Shown: piece by piece, positions 55,352-64,000 of the stretch
Position numbering within the stretch: the stretch's first letter is position 1
Layout of the letters: each line of letters starts with the position of its first letter
From: an uncultured Flaviramulus sp.
Lineage (GTDB): Bacteria > Bacteroidota > Bacteroidia > Flavobacteriales > Flavobacteriaceae
Length of the DNA: 64,000 bases
Assembly (NCBI GenBank): GCA_947487155.1
Contig: CANKVS010000006.1
Location: forward strand, 19,199 to 83,198
Reading direction: 5' to 3'
Translations under genes and position numbers: made by a program
The notes under the pieces: generated by a model
The model's input: only the letters and a program-made list of their open reading frames with translations
Databases searched by the model: none
Told to the model about the DNA's origin: nothing

Positions 55352-55373
55352 CGATGTCCTAATCGATGTCCTA
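55352..55373. repeat. Direct repeats CGATGTCCTA upstream of the integrase
   Basis: CGATGTCCTA occurs at 55352-55361 and 55364-55373, 12 bases apart, between the tRNA and the integrase. Such short direct repeats can be arm-type binding sites of a tyrosine recombinase; this role is inferred from position. Confidence 0.5.
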
Positions 55374-55475
55374 TTTATTAGAAAAGAATTCTTTATCTTG
55401 TAATAGCGCAATCGACCAGATTGCACAAAGATTTGGCTTTTGTTTTAACGGATTTTTCCATAAAAAACAGAAGTA

Positions 55476-56069
55476 ATGAAGAACTTACACAATTTCCATG
55501 TTCTCTTTTGGCTGAAAAAAACATCGGTTAAAAGAGATGAAACCATTCCCATTTATGCGCGCATAAAGGTAGACGGGATTCCTGCGGATATCAGTACGAA
55601 AGAATCAACCTTAGAGGCCTTTTGGCATTCCGATCTGGGTAGATTGAATCCGAGATTGAAACAAGCTAAAGATATTAATGAAACACTCAATGACATTGAA
55701 GCTGATATAAGTATTGCATTTAAAGAGTTAAAAAAAGAGGGTAGGTCAATTACTGCCCAGGCTGTAAAACTCCGTTATCTGGGAAAGGACAAACCAGTAC
55801 TTACAGTTAATGACCTCATGACATATCACAGGGAAAATGATTTGAAAAAACTCGCTTCAGGGACTGCAAAGAACTATGGGGCAACCGAAGAGTACATTCG
55901 TCGATTTGTAAAAAATGAATTTAAAACAAAGGATTTATATTTAGCACAAATAGACTATTCTTTTGTAGTAAAGTTTGAAAACTATTTACGCGATTGCCCT
56001 TCTTTAAGGAAGTGCCAGCCACTCAGTAATAATGGTATTATGAAGCAATTTACCAAAGTGTGCCGTTAA
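55476..56069 (+). pseudogene. Tyrosine recombinase/integrase, N-terminal fragment
   Basis: The 197-codon frame holds the N-terminal Arm-DNA-binding domain (NFHVLFWLKKTSVKRDETIPIY) and the SAM-like core-binding domain (VNDLMTYHRENDLKKLASGTAKNYGATE) of a Bacteroidota tyrosine recombinase, up to PLSNNGIMK. The catalytic domain with its Arg-His-Arg-Tyr residues is missing. From about 56046 the frame runs into sequence that codes on the other strand for a sulfatase, and it then stops. The gene is therefore cut by a deletion or recombination. Intact homologues are near 400 residues. It was probably the integrase of an element inserted at tRNA-Pro. Confidence 0.85.
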
Positions 56070-56462
56070 TAATTGGGGCAAAGTAATCTCCAAGGCCTGC
56101 AAATGGCTGAAATGACTAGGTGGCACCCAACGATACACGCCTGTTCTATACGGTGTCCTACCTGTTAAAATTGAAGCTCTTGCCGGTGAACATACCGAAG
56201 CAGCAGAATAACATTGAGTAAACTTAATTCCTTCCTTTGCTTGTTTATCTATATTTGGGGTATATACAAACTGGTGCCCAAAAGATCTTAAATTACCCCA
56301 ACCTTAGTCATCAGTAAGTATTTGGATGAAATTTGTGCGAACTGGAGCATCTTCTTTGCGAGTCTTAAATGCTGTTATGCTTACTACCGATAAAAAAAGA
56401 AGGAAAAGAAGCTTTTTTTCATTAAAAATCTTAATCAAAAATCTATATGTTATCCATTTCAT
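56046..56462 (-). pseudogene. Sulfatase (formylglycine-type) remnant with nonsense codon
   Basis: Reading the minus strand from ATG 56462 gives a signal-like leader and then NFIQILTDD, a TAA stop at 56304-56306 where sulfatases have Gln, and in the same frame GWGNLRSFGHQFVYTPNID. ASVCSPARASILTGR follows, the sulfatase signature with the Cys that becomes formylglycine. The frame continues to EITLPQLL and TAHFGK, with several residues missing between them compared with normal sulfatases, and ends at the junction with the integrase fragment. About 125 of roughly 500 expected residues remain. It probably belonged to the neighbouring PUL and suggests that its glycan was sulfated. Confidence 0.82.
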
Positions 56463-56490
56463 GTTTTTATCACAATTATCGCATAAAATT

Positions 56491-56530
56491 AAAAAACAGG
56501 ATTCATTTTTAGTAAAGAATCCTGTTTTTT
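56491..56530. terminator. Bidirectional terminator after susD of the second PUL
   Basis: AAAAAACAGGATTC (56491-56504) and GAATCCTGTTTTTT (56517-56530) form a perfect 14-bp stem with A6/T6 tails. It ends the minus-strand susCD operon. Confidence 0.85.
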
Positions 56531-56575
56531 AATTAACTTCCTATTCTAAATAGGCTATCATTATTGATTTAATAA

Positions 56576-58318
56576 TTATAATTCTGGGTCAAATGTTCCA
56601 CCCCATCCAACATTTTGCTCTAATTCGGAATTTCTATTAAGTTGTCCCAAAGGAATGGGAGCAAAATAATAATTATCCGGTACTATATTTGTTGGCTGTG
56701 ATGAAAATAACGGGCGTACTTCATAATCAAAATCTTCTGGTAGAAGGTCGTTGGGACCTACCATGGTGAGATCAATACCTGCTTTGGGAGTTGCCAATAG
56801 ACCAGTTTCTGTTTCACCATCCAATTCGGTTAAACGTCTCCATCGTTTTAAATCCCAGAATCGTTTTCCTTCAAAAAGGAATTCAATATAACGTTCATCT
56901 TGGATGGCTCTCCTTACTTCTTCTACGGTAGCCAATCCATCCAATCCATAATCATTGGTTGGCCCAGGTTCTATTCCTGCTCTTTGCCTGATTTGTTTTA
57001 ACACATCAAGAGCATCATCGGTTCTTCCCATTTCATTAGCTGCCTCAGCAAAATTTAAAAGTACTTCTGCAAAACGAATTTCAATCCAATCCACTTCATT
57101 TTGTTCAACAGTAGATGGGCCGAGCTCAATCTGTACCCCTTTGGCCGTGAAAAAACCGGTTCTATTAGCTGAAAAAGCGGATCCAGCGTGAAAAGCATCT
57201 CTATCATCTTCTATTTCAACAGCTGAGTATTGTCTTCTTCCAACCTTTCCACTTAATTCAAATGGTGCGCCATTAAAGATTATATTATAGTAAAACCTTG
57301 GATCTCTATTCCCCCAATAGGTTTGCAAATCATAAGTATAATTTGGAGAACTTCCCGGGGCATAGCCATCCGCCATTGTATAGGATTCGACATGTTTCCA
57401 CAAAGGCACATCAAAACCAACTGCATTTGAAGATTCTTCAAGGGGCCTTACGCCATGTTCCCTTCTTCCGTTCGATCTGTTGCTATCATCAAATTTAACT
57501 GTCAATACTGCTTCATTATGGCCTTCATTTGAAATGGCCCAAACATTGGGATATGTGCCCGCCAAACCAAAACCAAGGTTTTCCAATGATGTCTTTGCTG
57601 TTTCCGTTGCAATAAGTGCAGCTGCCCAATATTGGTTGGTATAAGGAGCTTCGGAATTAAACAGTGGACTTGCCATATATAATGCCACCCTTCCTTTAAA
57701 GGCCAAAATACTGGCTATGCCTATTCGTCCTTTATCGTCATTTACAAAGGTCTGTCCATTTAATAATCCTGCAGCTTCATCCAAATCGTTTAATATTGCA
57801 TTGAATACATCTAAAGTAGATGCTCTTGGCACATTAAGTTCATCATCTATATTTTGAGGTTCCAACAATAATGGTACCCCTCCATAAACCCTAACCAAAT
57901 TAAAATAGCTCCAAGCCCTAAAGAACAGGGTTTGCCCCACAATAGCATTGCGCACTTCCGTATCAAGGGTTCCAGCGTCGATTTCTGCTAATAAAATATT
58001 AGCATTCCGTATATTCACATACTGATTATTAAATTGACCTGCCCATGGATGGTTGTCTTCTGTTATTGTATTCACCAACATGACACCTGTTCTGTCATCA
58101 GCTGGCAGCCCAGCATTTGTAGCACCGCTTCCTGTCGGCCACGCGTTAGGCATTACATCTGCATACAAATTGGTAAGGTATGCGTTAGCCAACTGTGGAT
58201 CGTCCCACGTTGCCCCTGGATCAAAAGCATTTCTGTTATCCACGTTTAAATCATCCTCACAACAATAAAATAGCCCAAATACAATGCTTAAGATCAGTAT
58301 TTTATATAAATTTTTCAT
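56576..58318 (-). CDS. SusD/RagB-type lipoprotein of the second PUL
   Basis: The 580-residue lipoprotein (lipobox Cys in GLFYCCEDD) has the SusD marks VGQTLFFRAWSYFNLVRVYGGVPLL near residue 125 and IQDERYIEFLFEGKRFWDLKRW near 480. It is larger than the SusD of the laminarin locus and belongs with the SusC upstream by ten bases. The SusC reading frame is broken, so this SusD may have no working partner unless the frameshift is bypassed or is a sequencing error. By eye the coding sequence of this PUL is somewhat richer in G+C than the laminarin locus; this was not computed. Confidence 0.93.
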   Translation of the reverse strand: MKNLYKILILSIVFGLFYCCEDDLNVDNRNAFDPGATWDDPQLANAYLTNLYADVMPNAWPTGSGATNAGLPADDRTGVMLVNTITEDNHPWAGQFNNQYVNIRNANILLAEIDAGTLDTEVRNAIVGQTLFFRAWSYFNLVRVYGGVPLLLEPQNIDDELNVPRASTLDVFNAILNDLDEAAGLLNGQTFVNDDKGRIGIASILAFKGRVALYMASPLFNSEAPYTNQYWAAALIATETAKTSLENLGFGLAGTYPNVWAISNEGHNEAVLTVKFDDSNRSNGRREHGVRPLEESSNAVGFDVPLWKHVESYTMADGYAPGSSPNYTYDLQTYWGNRDPRFYYNIIFNGAPFELSGKVGRRQYSAVEIEDDRDAFHAGSAFSANRTGFFTAKGVQIELGPSTVEQNEVDWIEIRFAEVLLNFAEAANEMGRTDDALDVLKQIRQRAGIEPGPTNDYGLDGLATVEEVRRAIQDERYIEFLFEGKRFWDLKRWRRLTELDGETETGLLATPKAGIDLTMVGPNDLLPEDFDYEVRPLFSSQPTNIVPDNYYFAPIPLGQLNRNSELEQNVGWGGTFDPEL

Positions 58319-58328
58319 TTTTTTTTTT

Positions 58329-61300
58329 TTAGAATGTCAAATTAATACCAGTTGAAAAAGTTTTAAAAAGTGGATAAGAATCCAAACGTTCCTGCTCTGG
58401 ATCAAACTCATCAAAATCACTAATAACAAACAAATTGGTTCCGTTCACAAAAAGGTTAAGTCTTTCAATTCCAACTGATTTTAGAACCTCACTGGGTATA
58501 TTATAACCTATGGTCAAATTTTTCAACCTTAGGTATGCACCGTTTCTTTTCCAAAAAGTACTCACACCCCCACCGTTTTCTGTATGGCCCAAGAAGTTAC
58601 CTTCCACAGCAGGATATCTGCCATCTAGGTTCTCACGGGACCAGGCATCTGTCCATAATTCAAAATAAGGTCTAGGCGCTACTTGGAATACACCCCCATT
58701 CTGTGAGTTTAATGTATTTACAAACTTATCATAAGCGCCTACCCCTTGAAACAATGCGTTTACGGTTATCCCTTTCCACTCAAAATCAGTAGTAATACCG
58801 TAATTGATTCTTGGAACGGCATTGTCACTAATTATGTCAACATCCTGGGCGGTTATTACCCCGTCAGCCCCTTCGGAAAAGTCGGTGCTCCTAATATCCC
58901 TAAATAATATTTCTCCTAATTGTGGGGTTCTGCCGAATTGTGTAAAGCCTGCAGGTAAAGCATCTAAGGTTGCTTGATCTCTAATAATACCCTCTGAAAT
59001 GTATCCTATCCTTCTGGCTTCGGGCCTACCAATCCTGCTTTGGAAATCAAATATTCCTTCTTCCTCAGGAAATTTTATCCATTTATCTTTAGCATAGCCC
59101 ATATTGGCTCCTACAGCATATTTAAATTCCCCAATACTTCCTCTATAATTTAAAGCAATTTCATAACCACGAAATTCTCTTTCTCCAAAATTTGTTGCAG
59201 GTAAACTAGCCCCAAAACTACCTGGTACTGTTACGGTTGTACCAAGAAGTATATCTTTAACTGTATTCTTAAAAATATCAAAAGTAAAATCTAGTTTATT
59301 ATTGAAAAGAGATATGTCAAAACCAGCATTAAAAGATGTATGCGTTTCCCAAGTAATATCTGGGTTTGGCACGACGCTTTGAGGCCCAATACCATTTAAG
59401 AACTCATTTTCGAACAAATAAGATGACGCACCTACAAAATTATTTTGGAATTGGAAAGGAGCAACCCTATTATTAAGGGTGCCATCATCACCAGTTTGCC
59501 CAAATGACCCCCTTAACTTAAGTGTATTGATCTGGGGTATATTAAAGAAGTCTTCTTTTGAGATATTCCAAGCCAGAGAAGCAGAGGGAAAAAAACCGAA
59601 TCTATTGTCTTCAGAAAATTGGAAGGAGCCATCATACCTAAACGAAAATTCTGCGACATATTTGTCCGCATAAGTATAATTGAGCCTGCCCAAATAAGAT
59701 AAACGTTGCTGTTCATTTTCACCGCCATTGACAACACTTCTTTCCCTATCGGTACTTGTTGAGATAAATTGTTCAATTGAAGTTGACAAAAGATCTTCAC
59801 GTGATGCACTGAGGTTTTTAAAATTAAGGCCAGATTTTTCAAAGCCCAATAATGCATTAACATTATGCTCCCCAAAATTATTAACATATTTAAGGAATCC
59901 ATTTAGCTGATACCTATTGGTGATGGAGTATTCTTCTTGAATTCCTTCCCTTCTTCCACCTAAAGTATTAATGACCCTGTCATTTTCATTCAACGGAGCT
60001 AAAGTAAAATTACCTGCTCCACCTCCTCCAACGGTTTGTACCCTCAAAACTAGAGTTGTGTACTATAAAGTTCTTTCGGTTGAATCCGTCATAACGAAAA
60101 TTGGCCAATAAACTGGCTGAAAGCCCTTTCACTTTTGGAATGTCTATGTCCATGCTTATTATCGCATTGAAAGTGTCATCGAATCTTTTTCTGTTGGCAC
60201 CACTATAGATGTTTTGTGCAGGACTAAAACCCCAACCTGGTTGTACTACCGCAACAGCACCCGGATCTGTTCGTCTGGCCGGTGTGCCATCCAATTGGGA
60301 ATAAAAAGGAAAAAATCTGGACAAATTAAAAGAGGCTCTAAAAAAATCTGAAAGCACTTGGTCATCTGCTCCATCAAATGGCCAGAAAAAACGTCTTCCT
60401 ACTCTTCTGTTGCCACTAATATTAGTGGTTAGGGTAATATTATCTGTAATCTTAGCTTCTACTTTAGACCTAAAATTATATCTATTAAAGTCTACATTAT
60501 CGTATGAGCCTTTAGACTCGTTCAACCCTGTCGAAAAGAAATAGTTTATTTTATCAGAACCTCCACTCACACTTAAGGTATGTTGTTGAGAAGTGGGGTT
60601 TCTCCATATTTCATCATTAACAGAAGGATAATCTACAGTTCTTGCCAAAGCGAGAACATCGTCACCAAAGGGAGCACTGAATGTATTAACCGTATTGCCT
60701 TGGGTAATCCAACGACTCAATGCTACATTGTTTCTATAAATAACCTCCTCTTCGGCAGTATAATCCTGAAGGTCTCGGGTAAGTCTGTTGAAAGTATAGA
60801 TGTTACTATATTTAAACTGAGTCTTACCAGACTTTCCTTTTTTAGTGGTTATTAAAACAACCCCTCCGGAAGCCCTGGCTCCATATATAGCAGCTGCAGC
60901 CGCGTCTTTAAGTATGGTAATGGCGTCTACTTCATTGGGGTCCAAAGCATCAAACTGAGATTTGTTGGAAACTATGTTGTCAATAACGTAAAGAGCAGCA
61001 TTATTCGACCCTCTGACGGTAATTGATGAGTTGGATCCCACGAAACCTGAATTTTGCACAATCTGAGCTCCTGGAAGTCTACCCGCTATACTATTGGATA
61101 ATTGTGAGGTAGGAATACTTTCCAGTTCTTCCGCCTTTACGGATGTAACCGCAGAGGTAAGACTGGCTTTCTTTTGGGAACCGTAAGCAACTAAAACCAC
61201 TTCATCTAAAGAACTAACATCTTCCTGCATTGTTACGTTAATAGTTGTATCGTCATTTACAGTAACATCTTGTGTTTTATAGCCTACATAAGAATACCTC

Positions 61301-61872
61301 AATATGTCTCCCTTTGAAGCTGTAATTGAATATTTTCCATCAAAATCGGTTTGAGTTCCTCTATCTGTTCCCTGAACCAAAATATTAACTCCTGCTAAAG
61401 GAGTTCCATCTTCGTCCTTAACATTACCGTCAATAGTCTGCTGAATGTCTAAATCTTTAGAATCTTCAGAGTCAATGGCTTTAGGGGTAAGTATAATTTG
61501 CTTTTTAGAAACTTCAAAGTTAACACCCCTGTTTCTAAATAAATCTGTCAAGATCTTTTTAATGGTTTTTTTGTTTGCAAAAACAGAAACTTTATCACTT
61601 AGATTTATCTCGGACACATTTGCCAAAAATCTAAATTCGGATTGTTTTTGAATTTCATCTAAAACCACTTCAATAGGTACATCTGATAGGTTAAGAGAAA
61701 TTTTTGTTTTCTGTGCATATGAACTATTCGCATGCACCTGAAAAAGAACTGACACTAAAAAAAGTACGGAAAGTTTCATTTTCAAATTAGTTTTTAGTCT
61801 AGTTAAAGCTGTTGCTTTAACTTGTCTTAAGTTTTTCATATTTTTGTTCTGAATATTTTTGTGGTTGAACAT
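58329..61872 (-). pseudogene. SusC-type TonB-dependent receptor with STN domain, split by a frameshift
   Basis: The two frames 61872-60010 and 60047-58329 together encode one protein of about 1180 residues. The N terminus has a signal region (KLSVLFLVSVLFQVHANSSYAQ), an STN domain (about 55-130, LNLSDVPIEVVLDEIQKQSEF), a CarboxypepD_reg-like domain, a TonB-box region (LDEVVLVAYGSQKK) and a plug. The barrel continues in the other frame to the C-terminal SLRVQTVGGGG...INLTF. The combined length is one base over a multiple of three. Removing one base of the AAAA run at 60046-60049 restores SLRVQT in frame. The start is more likely at 61839 than 61872. STN presence matches the FecR/sigma pair upstream. 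Confidence 0.85.
61839..61861 (+). promoter_or_regulatory. Candidate promoter for an antisense RNA
   Basis: TATTTTTG occurs at 61839-61846 and 61854-61861 on the plus strand, each fitting TAnnTTTG, inside the 5' end of the minus-strand susC. The spacing to a -33 TTTG is not ideal. They lie 40-60 bases before a plus-strand terminator. Confidence 0.35.
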
Positions 61873-61931
61873 TAGTTATTGCCACATACTATATCTTTGA
61901 TTGGGAATGCCCACCATTCCCAATCTTTTTT
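61868..61931 (+). ncRNA. Putative antisense small RNA of the SusC leader
   Basis: The 3' boundary rests on an intrinsic terminator: GATTGGGAATG (61899-61909), loop CCCAC, CATTCCCAATC (61915-61925), then T6 (61926-61931), all on the plus strand. No plus-strand gene lies upstream, so the transcript that uses it would start in the susC 5' region, possibly at about 61868. On the minus strand the hairpin has no T-run. Antisense RNAs in this position repress SusC-type genes in Bacteroides ECF-sigma loci. The 5' end is a guess. Confidence 0.5.
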
Positions 61932-61988
61932 ATGTGGACTTCATTAAAATGTAGCTAGTTCTTTTTATATCATAGGCCTTATGGATTT

Positions 61989-63155
61989 TTAGTTAATAAT
62001 AATTGTATTATTTTCTATTTTATAACTTATATCGAATGTTTTTTTAAGGGATTCTAACACATCTTCAATCGTTTCATCCTGAAAGTAGATATTATACAAC
62101 TGAGCATCAAGTTCACTGTTTGTATTAAGAATAACCACATTATATTTTCGTTCTAATCGTAGTCTGATCTTCTTGAATGTTGTACTTTTTAAAAGCAAAA
62201 CACCTTTTATCCAAGCAGTATAATCATTGGTGTTAACAATTTCGGTAGCAATCTCTTCTGTATGCTTACTGGCGGTTGCCTTATAATTGGGGAGTAATGA
62301 AATCGTATTATTTTTAGAAGTCACTGCAACTTTTCCTTCAACCAAAACCGTACTGATAACATTATCTTCTTTATATGCAGACACGTTGAATTTGGTTCCT
62401 GTAACTTCTATATTGAATTGATGAGGCGTATCAATTAAGAAAGGGTTTTTTTTATTCTCTTTGACTTCAAAAAAAGCTTCACCTTCATTTAAAAATACTT
62501 TTCTGTCTACTCCTTCAATAAAGTTAACCGGATATTTAAAAGACGTTCCAGCATTTAAATGAACAATGGTATTATCTGAAAGTTCCAGCTGAAAAGTTCT
62601 GCCGTAAGGAACTATAATTTCGTTGTATATTAATTCTTGTGAAGCTTCTCTAGTGTAAACCAACGTATTTCCTTTAACCTGACCAATCACATTTCCTTTG
62701 TTGTTGGTCAACGCTAGGTTGCTTTCTTCTTTGAGGGTTAAAATTTCTCCATTTTCCCGTTTTAAAATAATGTCTTCGCTCTCAATTATAAGTCTCTGGT
62801 TTACAACATCATTAGTAACGGTATTAGTTGGTGTAAACAAACGATCTTTAAACGCATAACCAATGGCTAGTAATAAACCTATAAATATAGCCGCATACCT
62901 TAATATACGCTGCCTTTTGAGGTGCCTTACTTTCTGAACATAATCATGTTGCTTTTTATTGAAACTGCGCCAGACTTGATCTAAATCTTTAGAAGCTATT
63001 TCCTGGACTCCTTTACCATTTTTGTGAAGAAAAAGAATATACTCATAAAATAACTTATTATCTTTCGATTTATCAATCCACTCCTGCAGATGAAGTTCTT
63101 CTTCTTCTGAAAGTGTATTTTCAATTTTTCCAATTAAAAGTTTAAACTTTTTCAT
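61989..63155 (-). CDS. FecR-family anti-sigma factor
   Basis: The 388-residue protein has a cytosolic N-terminal part of about 80 residues, one membrane helix near 85-102 (LRYAAIFIGLLLAIGYAF) and a FecR domain in the periplasm (IIVPYGRTFQLELSDNTIVHLNAGTSF, GEAFFEV, VTGTKFNVSAY). The C-terminal DUF4974-type STN-like domain (VVILNTNSELDAQLYNIYFQDE) meets the receptor STN domain. It holds the co-encoded ECF sigma factor inactive until the SusC receptor signals substrate. It lies 48 bases after the sigma gene. Confidence 0.93.
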   Translation of the reverse strand: MKKFKLLIGKIENTLSEEEELHLQEWIDKSKDNKLFYEYILFLHKNGKGVQEIASKDLDQVWRSFNKKQHDYVQKVRHLKRQRILRYAAIFIGLLLAIGYAFKDRLFTPTNTVTNDVVNQRLIIESEDIILKRENGEILTLKEESNLALTNNKGNVIGQVKGNTLVYTREASQELIYNEIIVPYGRTFQLELSDNTIVHLNAGTSFKYPVNFIEGVDRKVFLNEGEAFFEVKENKKNPFLIDTPHQFNIEVTGTKFNVSAYKEDNVISTVLVEGKVAVTSKNNTISLLPNYKATASKHTEEIATEIVNTNDYTAWIKGVLLLKSTTFKKIRLRLERKYNVVILNTNSELDAQLYNIYFQDETIEDVLESLKKTFDISYKIENNTIIIN

Positions 63156-63203
63156 GTATTGCGTTTACTAAAATGAATCCTTTAGTATATAAACACAATA
63201 AGT

Positions 63204-63749
63204 TTAATTTAGGGTACCTCTATACTCCGTTTTTTTAAAAAACAGTGAAAAGACATAGTGGTTATTCAATGATTTTCTAAGGATCTTATAAGCCTTTTTC
63301 ATTTGGTTTTTAACCGCGTTAACAGAGACCTCAAGATGTTTAGAAACCTCTTTGTAGCTTATTCCTTCAATTACGCAAAGTAAGAACACCTTTTTGCATT
63401 GTTTAGGTAATAAATCTATCTGCTTGTGAAGATATAATTGTTTTTCTAAGCGAATCATCTCTTCTTCTTGTGAGATACTTTTATAATTTGTGAAAAAAGA
63501 TTCTTCTAATCTGTATAATTTTTTTTCACGTTCCAATTTGTTAATGCAAGCATTTTTTACACTTTGCCATAAATAGGATTTTATATTGGTTATATTATCC
63601 AGCTTCTTGTTATGCAATAATGCAATAAATTTTTCCTGAACAATATCTTCTGCATCCCTTACATTTTGAAGATAATTAAACGCAATATGACATAAATCTT
63701 TATAATGCTGCTTAAACAGATCTTCTATGTCTAAATTATGTTTCTGCAT
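63204..63749 (-). CDS. ECF-type RNA polymerase sigma factor (FecI-like)
   Basis: The 181-residue protein has sigma region 2 (FKQHYKDLCHIAFNYLQNVRDAEDIVQEKF) and region 4 (LPKQCKKVFLLCVIEGISYKEVSKHLEVSVNAVKNQM). It has no region 1 or 3, as usual for ECF sigma factors. With FecR and the STN-bearing SusC it forms a trans-envelope switch that turns on susCD when glycan binds. It is the first gene of the minus-strand set. Confidence 0.93.
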   Translation of the reverse strand: MQKHNLDIEDLFKQHYKDLCHIAFNYLQNVRDAEDIVQEKFIALLHNKKLDNITNIKSYLWQSVKNACINKLEREKKLYRLEESFFTNYKSISQEEEMIRLEKQLYLHKQIDLLPKQCKKVFLLCVIEGISYKEVSKHLEVSVNAVKNQMKKAYKILRKSLNNHYVFSLFFKKTEYRGTLN

Positions 63750-64000
63750 TTACTATTTGTTACAAAGACACCTACAACTATTAGGGTTCATACTATTATG
63801 CTGCTAAATAAACGAAAAAAAAATGAAATACGCATATTCAGCTTTCCTTTTAAATTAAAACAAAAGAATTTGTTTTAGACAAACATCTTTAAATTTTGTG
63901 CCCGAGTAAAAGTAGCAACTCCACGACAAAAAGTGTAAAAATATTAGAACAGTATAATTTAAAAAAGAATTCTTGCACAGCTACTTTAGATTTAAAAAGT
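63750..64000. other. Upstream region of the sigma gene, window edge
   Basis: The 251 bases are AT-rich and hold no open frame or RNA that I can support. The promoter of the sigma gene should lie here on the minus strand; no confident -33/-7 pair was found. Confidence 0.4.

Noticed and set aside
56326..56532. 68-codon plus-strand frame after the integrase fragment
   Set aside because: The opposite strand holds the sulfatase remnant in a recognisable frame; this frame is its shadow.
60010..60047. Programmed frameshift as explanation for the split SusC
   Set aside because: No slippery heptamer with a downstream structure was recognised, and SusC genes are not known to use frameshifting; a homopolymer indel explains it more simply.

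Overview
This window is AT-rich DNA from a member of the Bacteroidota, almost certainly a marine Flavobacteriaceae. The evidence is two SusC/SusD pairs, a Bacteroidota-type LptD, BshA, DUF3570/DUF4266 genes, A-rich leaders in place of strong Shine-Dalgarno sites, and promoter candidates of the TTTG / TAnnTTTG type. The genus cannot be settled from sequence reading alone.

Layout. 1-1110: 3' end of a hybrid histidine kinase, and RidA. 1111-2997: two small secreted-protein genes with cassette-like flanking repeats, set between ridA and lptD. 2998-12535: envelope and housekeeping genes (LptD, an amidase, an MCE/MlaD-type protein, a membrane Fe-S protein with a CCG-domain partner, a conserved small protein, SerB). 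12671-15808: a compact operon of thioredoxin-like protein, ApbE flavin transferase, DUF4266 lipoprotein and DUF3570 barrel, which looks like an extracytoplasmic flavinylation module. 16081-20158: a NagZ/beta-lactamase-fold fusion and BshA.

20440-48580 is a large polysaccharide utilisation locus (PUL) for a beta-1,3/1,6-glucan of the laminarin type. It begins with a propeller/Y_Y_Y/HTH membrane regulator. Operon 1 encodes SusC, SusD and two surface-binding lipoproteins. Operon 2 encodes a clan GH-A enzyme fused to a probable outer-membrane barrel, a binding lipoprotein, a GH16 laminarinase and a PKD protein with five binding modules. Operon 3 encodes a GH149-type beta-1,3-glucan phosphorylase, a GH17 lipoprotein, a GH30 lipoprotein, an MFS/GPH sugar transporter and a second GH17 without a signal peptide. 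The inferred flow is surface capture and GH16 cutting, SusCD import, GH17/GH30 trimming and debranching, transport across the inner membrane, then phosphorolysis plus a cytoplasmic GH17. The promoters of operons 1 and 2 are homologous. Each carries a 20-bp site of consensus ACCYATACWTTACCACAACA about 75 bp upstream of a TTTG-N20-T(A/G)NNTTTT promoter, and related sites lie upstream of the regulator gene and in the operon 2 leader.

48750-51732 holds KDPG aldolase and KDG kinase, divergent from a LacI regulator, with two clear palindromic operators between them. 51722-55252 holds an octaheme cytochrome-TPR lipoprotein, TrxB and tRNA-Pro(GGG). 55253-56575 is a scar at the tRNA: a truncated tyrosine integrase fused to a reverse-strand sulfatase remnant with a nonsense codon. 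56576-63749 (minus strand) is a second PUL of the ECF-sigma/FecR/SusC/SusD type. Its SusC is split by a one-base frameshift, and an intrinsic terminator on the opposite strand between fecR and susC points to an antisense RNA.

The strongest leads are the paired PUL promoters with their shared 20-bp site, the enzyme-barrel fusion, the flavinylation operon with a candidate acceptor motif, and the antisense terminator in the decaying ECF PUL.
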